A stretch of DNA of 58,000 nt from Adiantum capillus-veneris (taxonomy: Eukaryota; Streptophyta; Polypodiopsida; Polypodiales; Pteridaceae), in assembly GCA_014529385.2 (NCBI GenBank), contig CM043958.1:119347018-119405017 (forward strand), written 5' to 3'. The translations under genes and the position numbers were made by a program. The notes under the pieces were generated by a model. The model ran no database searches. It was given only the letters and a program-made list of their open reading frames with translations, and had not been told where the DNA came from. Below, piece after piece: positions 54,040 to 58,000 of the stretch. The stretch's first letter is position 1. Each line of letters opens with the position of its first letter.

Positions 54040-54560
54040 ATAAAAACTAAATCCAAAATCTAATCTTAAATCTAACCTAATTGACATATGGTGATTCTGA
54101 GCTAATTGAACACGGTTAGTGGGTGAGTTCATAGGTGTCAGATTTTGATGGAAATATACATATTGTTGTGTACCTAGTGTTTGCTCTTTGGGCAAAGCCT
54201 TGAGCTTAGCTGGAACTCCCCCTTCATTGACATGGCCTAAAATCTAACCTAAATCTAATTCTAATCTAATCTTAAATCTAACCTAGCTAATCTTAAACCT
54301 TGCCCTAATTTTAAATTTAACATAAATCTAAATCTAATCTAATCTTAAACTCAACATAAATCTAAATCTAATCTAATCTTAAATCTAACCTAATCCTAAG
54401 TCTCGTTTAAGTCTTAACATAATCTTAAGTCTAACCTAATTTTAAATTTAGCATAAATTTTAAATATAAGTTAAATGTAATCTAACATAATCTTAGATCT
54501 CAATCTAACCTAATCTGAATGTAATTTTAAATCTAACCTACATCTAAATCTTAATATAAC
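54040..54560. repeat. Degenerate minisatellite of TCTAAnCTAA words
   Basis: Repeated strings such as TAATCTTAAATCTAACC and AATCTAATCT, with variable spacing of about 6 to 22 bp, over 500 bp. A short non-repetitive stretch interrupts it at 54,075-54,235. Confidence 0.8.
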
Positions 54561-54592
54561 ATTTCATTTCATATTTTCTCTACTATTTTTTA

Positions 54593-54614
54593 TCTCTCTC
54601 TCTCTCTCTCTTTG

Positions 54615-54657
<43 letters not shown>

Positions 54658-54766
54658 TATCTCATTCTCTCTCTTTACTTTATATCTCTCTCTCTCTCAA
54701 TGTGTGTGTGTGTATGCATTCTTTGTTTATGCATGTGTATGTGTTTTTTGTTTATGCATGTGTGTA

Positions 54767-54809
<43 letters not shown>

Positions 54810-54810
54810 A
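54593..54810. repeat. TC, TA and GT microsatellite cluster
   Basis: TC block, about 18 TA units (54,619-54,654), a second TC block, GT words and a further TC run (54,772-54,808). Confidence 0.93.
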
Positions 54811-54946
54811 GACACAATGTGTGTCTGTGTGTGTGTGAGAGAGATTGAGAGGGAGAGAGAGAAAGAGGGGAATGGAACATGAGAGGGAAGGAGCATACCT
54901 GGCTCTCCTTCCTCTCCTCGTGTGTGTGTGTGGGGGGGAGGGGGCT

Positions 54947-54980
<34 letters not shown>

Positions 54981-55074
54981 GGAGAGGAGCGTCTTTACTT
55001 GTTTCGTTAGAGCGTCGAAATTCAGATCTGAGATCTGAGTTTTTGGCGCTCTCGGTTTATTTTTTACCCTTGTC

Positions 55075-55200
55075 CAGCATCACTATGCTCATCGCTATGA
55101 GCGTCGCTATGCAACAAATAGTATAGCAACGCTTATAGAGACGCTTATAGCGATGCCGTGGATTTTAACATTTGAGCGTCGCACTGCTAGCGTCGCTAAT
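55075..55200. repeat. CACTA right subterminal repeats
   Basis: The same GCGTCGCTAT and AGCAACGCTTATAG words as at the left end, again in both orientations. Confidence 0.8.
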
Positions 55201-55207
55201 ATGAAGA

Positions 55208-55220
55208 ATCTCTTGTAGTG
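55208..55220 (-). repeat. CACTA right terminal inverted repeat
   Basis: On the minus strand CACTACAAGAGAT, matching the left end for 11 bases. Confidence 0.9.
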
Positions 55221-56740
55221 CGGGTCCAAAAGGGAGATGGTCTACCAAAGAGCAATGAGCAGGTAATGGAGATTAAAATACCTTAGGATTAGCTTCATTA
55301 AAGACCTCCAGAGGTTAGTGTTAAAAGTCCTTCGACGTAGGACCTTTAGGTATTTTAGACCTTAGGCAAACTAAGCCTATGCTTGAGGTGCTTGAGCTAA
55401 CTAAGGTGCTTGAGGTTCTTCATGACTAAGGTGCTTGATCGCTAAGATGCTTGGGGTGCTTGATGACCAAGGATCTTGAGGTGCTTGAAGTCAACATGCT
55501 GCCTACAAAGGAGGGGGCGAGCCCCAAGAGTAGGGGATGAAGAGAGCACAATACTACTCACCCAAGGGGCACCCTTCCCACAGAGGCATATAGGACACAT
55601 GTCAAGCCCCTAGCAAGGTTTCTCTCATAGTGTGTCCAAAGCCTATTGGATGGCCTTTAAGGAGGTCCAATATGAATTTAATTAATTAATTAATTATTCA
55701 AGCCCTCTCTCTCAAAGGGGAGAGGAGGATACTTGTCCAAATGCTACCACTATTACTAGTTATGACTAGTGATTATTAAAGCATTATTCAAGCCCTCTCT
55801 CTCAAAGTGGAAAGGAGGACACTTGTTAAAATGCTACCACTATTACTAGTTATGACTAAAGCATGTGATTGGCTAAGCTTGGCAAGGTCCAATGAAGTGA
55901 AAGGATGAGCTAGGAGGGGTCAACCAAGGCAAGTAGGGGGGTCACTTTTGGCATACACTCACCACACACTCTCACAAATTCTCTCATTGTATTGAGCAAG
56001 AACTCCATCTCCTTCTCCAAGCTTGAGAAGTAGAGAGCCTACACCAACACCTCTTGGCTATGGAATGAAAATCCAACCAAGAGTCATGCTTCAAAGCAAT
56101 GCTTACCATCTTCTTCATCTTCATTACTATGCTATGCTATGCTCTATGAGTAATGATATGTGAGGAAAATACTTCTTTCTTGTATGCTACATCTTCTTCC
56201 TCTTCCCTTTCCTCAGCCCTCACTCCCTGCTAGCTCCTCCACCTTTGAAGGTGTTTGAGGTCTTGGGATTGAGACCGAGGACAAATTAATGTTTTTGCAA
56301 GGTAGTTATGGGCATAAATTTGGTGCATGAAGTTTACCATCTTCATTGCATCAACAAGGTCTCAAGGAACACAAAGCATGTATTGTACCAAGTCTCTCTT
56401 CATGGGAGAATCTATAATACAAAAGCCTTTCAAAAGGGAGTACTAGCTCCAAGTAAATCCGGTCCTCAATTGTTGTCAATTTCTTTAATTCTCTCTCTCT
56501 TTTACAAGTATTGTTCATGCCAAACTAGCTAGGTATAATGTTCATTTTGCTACCTTTAATGAAGTGCTCTCCTTATGCTCTTTAAGAATTCTCTTAAGGA
56601 AATGCTCACTAATGTTACTTTAATTCCGCTATAGTCAATTGTATAGCCATATTCCGTTATAGAGCCTCTCTCCTGTGTAATGTGTGTACTCATGCATGTA
56701 TCGGGTGGAAATTCTTAGGATCCTTATTGTAGGTCTGTTT
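55221..56740 (+). repeat. Probable continuation of the RT-D 3' LTR, then flank
   Basis: The sequence resumes after the CACTA element. It holds short repeats of the GGTGCTTGAGG type (55,380-55,480), a 90-bp tandem duplication (55,693-55,859) and pyrimidine-rich stretches such as one would expect in an LTR leader. The right end of the LTR cannot be fixed. No coding motif; a 74-codon frame at 56,308-56,532 is not recognised. Confidence 0.4.
55693..55859. repeat. 90-bp tandem duplication
   Basis: ATTATTCAAGCCCTCTCTCT starts at 55,693 and 55,783. Both units continue to ACTATTACTAGTTATGACTA. Confidence 0.88.
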
Positions 56741-56769
56741 GGAAAGCTCTATAGCGATAATAACGCGTC

Positions 56770-58000
56770 GTGTTTGGCCAATCCTGAGCCTCTTTACACG
56801 GCCAAATCTTAGCAGCCAAACCAAAGGCCACCAACGCTAAGCAACTAGCCCTAAGAAGACTAAAATGGACAAATCAATGCATCCCTAAGCTGATTCAAAG
56901 CAACCAACCCTAAGTGGCTTCACATGGCCGATGCTAAGCAGCTTTACAAGGCCAACTCTTGATGGCCAAATTAAAAGATGCTAACCCTACGTGTCTAGCC
57001 CTAAGTGGACTGAAATGGCTAAAACAATTCGGCCCTAAGCCATTTAGAGCAGCCAATCCTAAGATGCTTTACATGATCAACCCTAAGGAGCTTTACATGG
57101 CCAACTCCTAGCAGCCAAACCAAAATTCGCTAATCCTAAGTGGCTAGCCCTAGGCGAACTAAAATGCCATAAGCAGAATAAAAAGACCAAACCGATGCAA
57201 CCCTAAGTTGGTTAAGAGCGACCAAACCAAAAGCCACTAACCCTAAGCGGCTAGCTGTAAATAGAACGAAACGGCCAAACTAAAGAGGCCCTAAGCTAGT
57301 TTAGAGAAACCAAACGTAAGTGGCTTTACATGGCCAACTCCTAGTAGCCAAACCATAAGCCACTAACCCTAAGCAACTAATCCTAACCCTAATCCAATTT
57401 AGAGCGGCCAAACCTAATTGTCTTTACACACGGCTAACTCCTAGTAACCAAACCATAAGCTGCTAACCCTAAGCGGGTATTCCTAAGAGGCGAGCCCTGA
57501 GCAGATTGAAATGGCCAAATCAATGCGGCCATAAGCCGGTTTAGAGCGACTAGCCCTAAGTGGATTTACACAACCAACTTCTAGCGGCCAACCATAAGCC
57601 ACTAACCCTAATCCGCTAGCATTAAGTGGATTGAAACGGCCAAATCCATGTAGCTCTACGCCGATGTAGACCGGCCAATCGTAAGCGACTTTACACGGCC
57701 AACTCCTAGCTACCAAACCATAAGTTGCTAACCCTAAGCGATTACTCCTATAAGCGGATTGAAATGGCCAGACCAGCATGACCCTAAGTTGATTTAGAGC
57801 CGCCAACCCTAAGCAGCTTTAGATGGCCAACTCCTAGTAGGTGGCTTTGCTTGGCCAACTCCTAATAGCTAGCTTTAAACGGTTTGTTTATAGCAGCTCT
57901 CTCTAAGCAAATTGTCTAGAGTGGCTTACTCTAAGAGGTTGAACCCTAAACCCTAAACTCTAAGCGGCTAATCCTAAGCGGACTAAAACGACCAAATTAA
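56770..58000. repeat. Degenerate satellite-like array with telomere-type words
   Basis: Repeated phrases ACACGGCCAACTCCTAG, AACCATAAGCCACTAACCCTAAG and CGGATTGAAATGGCC recur in the same order with variable spacing of roughly 100-150 bp. Many units contain CTAACCCTAA. Near the right edge CCCTAAACCCTAAA (57,944-57,957) is an exact double plant telomere heptamer. The array runs off the window. The frame at 57,806-57,483 is an artefact. Confidence 0.85.

Larger units (their letters stand above)
53489..55074. other. CACTA 5' non-coding region with microsatellites
   Basis: Upstream region of the transposase gene. It contains TC repeats (53,552-53,632), a degenerate minisatellite (54,040-54,560), TC, TA and GT blocks (54,593-54,850) and GA repeats (54,948-54,975). 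The promoter should lie here but no single element can be chosen. Confidence 0.6.
42786..55220 (-). mobile_element. CACTA (En/Spm-type) transposon, 12.4 kb
   Basis: The left end reads CACTACAAGAGGTT and the right end is the complement, CACTACAAGAGATT; the first 11 bases are identical. Subterminal repeats around GCGACGCTTATAGCAAC lie inside both ends. Minus-strand genes are a TNP2-type transposase with DUF4218 and DUF4216 segments, and a second Ptta/En/Spm-type gene. About 4 kb is present twice as direct copies (A: 43,957-47,846; B: 48,022-52,300). Flanking triplets are GGG and CGG, so a 3-bp target duplication is imperfect. Frames are mutated; the element is probably inactive. Confidence 0.92.

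Noticed and set aside
54040-54560. CRISPR-like array
   Set aside because: Repeat lengths and spacings vary continuously and the repeat word is short; it is a plant minisatellite. No cas genes or prokaryotic features are present.
57483-57806. 107-codon minus-strand frame
   Set aside because: It spans the tandem array and repeats the same peptide phrases imperfectly; explained by the satellite.

Overview
The window looks like a stretch of repeat-rich seed-plant (most likely angiosperm) nuclear DNA. The reasons are chromodomain-bearing Ty3/gypsy retrotransposons, a primer-binding site matching plant tRNA-Asp, a CACTA element with TNP2, DUF4218, DUF4216 and Ptta-type coding regions, plant-type LINEs (DUF4283, endonuclease and zf-RVT parts), long GA/TC/CA/TA microsatellites, and telomere-like CCCTAAA motifs in a terminal tandem array. 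I found no convincing host gene, tRNA, rRNA or CRISPR array. Nearly all coding potential belongs to decayed transposons, and reading frames are broken by stops, frameshifts and deletions. All functions below are read by eye from protein motifs; no database search was run.

Layout. 1-3.9 kb: AT-rich DNA with a candidate LTR. 3.94-8.16 kb: RT-A, a minus-strand Ty3/gypsy chromovirus (gag, protease, RT, RNase H, integrase, chromodomain), truncated in gag. 8.35-8.95 kb: an unidentified minus-strand coding-like region. 9-13 kb: anonymous DNA. 13.2-19.5 kb: RT-B, a minus-strand element with gag and protease but no RT or integrase. 19.5-24.4 kb: anonymous DNA, microsatellites and a 252-bp foldback MITE. 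24.4-27.0 kb: several LINE 3' ends in both orientations sharing a 3' hairpin.

27.6-37.8 kb: a plus-strand LINE (DUF4283 part, endonuclease, zf-RVT tail) split by RT-C. RT-C is a structurally complete LTR element at 28,191-37,017 with two LTRs, tRNA-Asp PBS, polypurine tract and near-matching 5-bp target duplications. It also carries only gag and protease, followed by an unusual tail with repeated W-[VI]-P-K motifs. RT-B and RT-C share diagnostic protease motifs, so they appear to be two members of one gag-pro-only (non-autonomous) lineage.

38.4-42.8 kb: RT-D, a plus-strand chromovirus. Its 3' LTR is interrupted by a 12.4-kb CACTA transposon (42,786-55,220) whose genes lie on the minus strand. 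That transposon contains a direct duplication of about 4 kb covering half of TNP2 and all downstream genes, plus a smaller 390-bp tandem duplication in one copy. 55.2-56.7 kb: probable continuation of the RT-D LTR. 56.77-58.0 kb: degenerate tandem array with telomere-like heptamers, running off the right edge.

Insertion order read from the nesting: LINE before RT-C, and RT-D before CACTA. The ends of several elements (RT-A 5' end, RT-B LTR limits, RT-D 5' end and LTR right end) cannot be fixed from this window alone.
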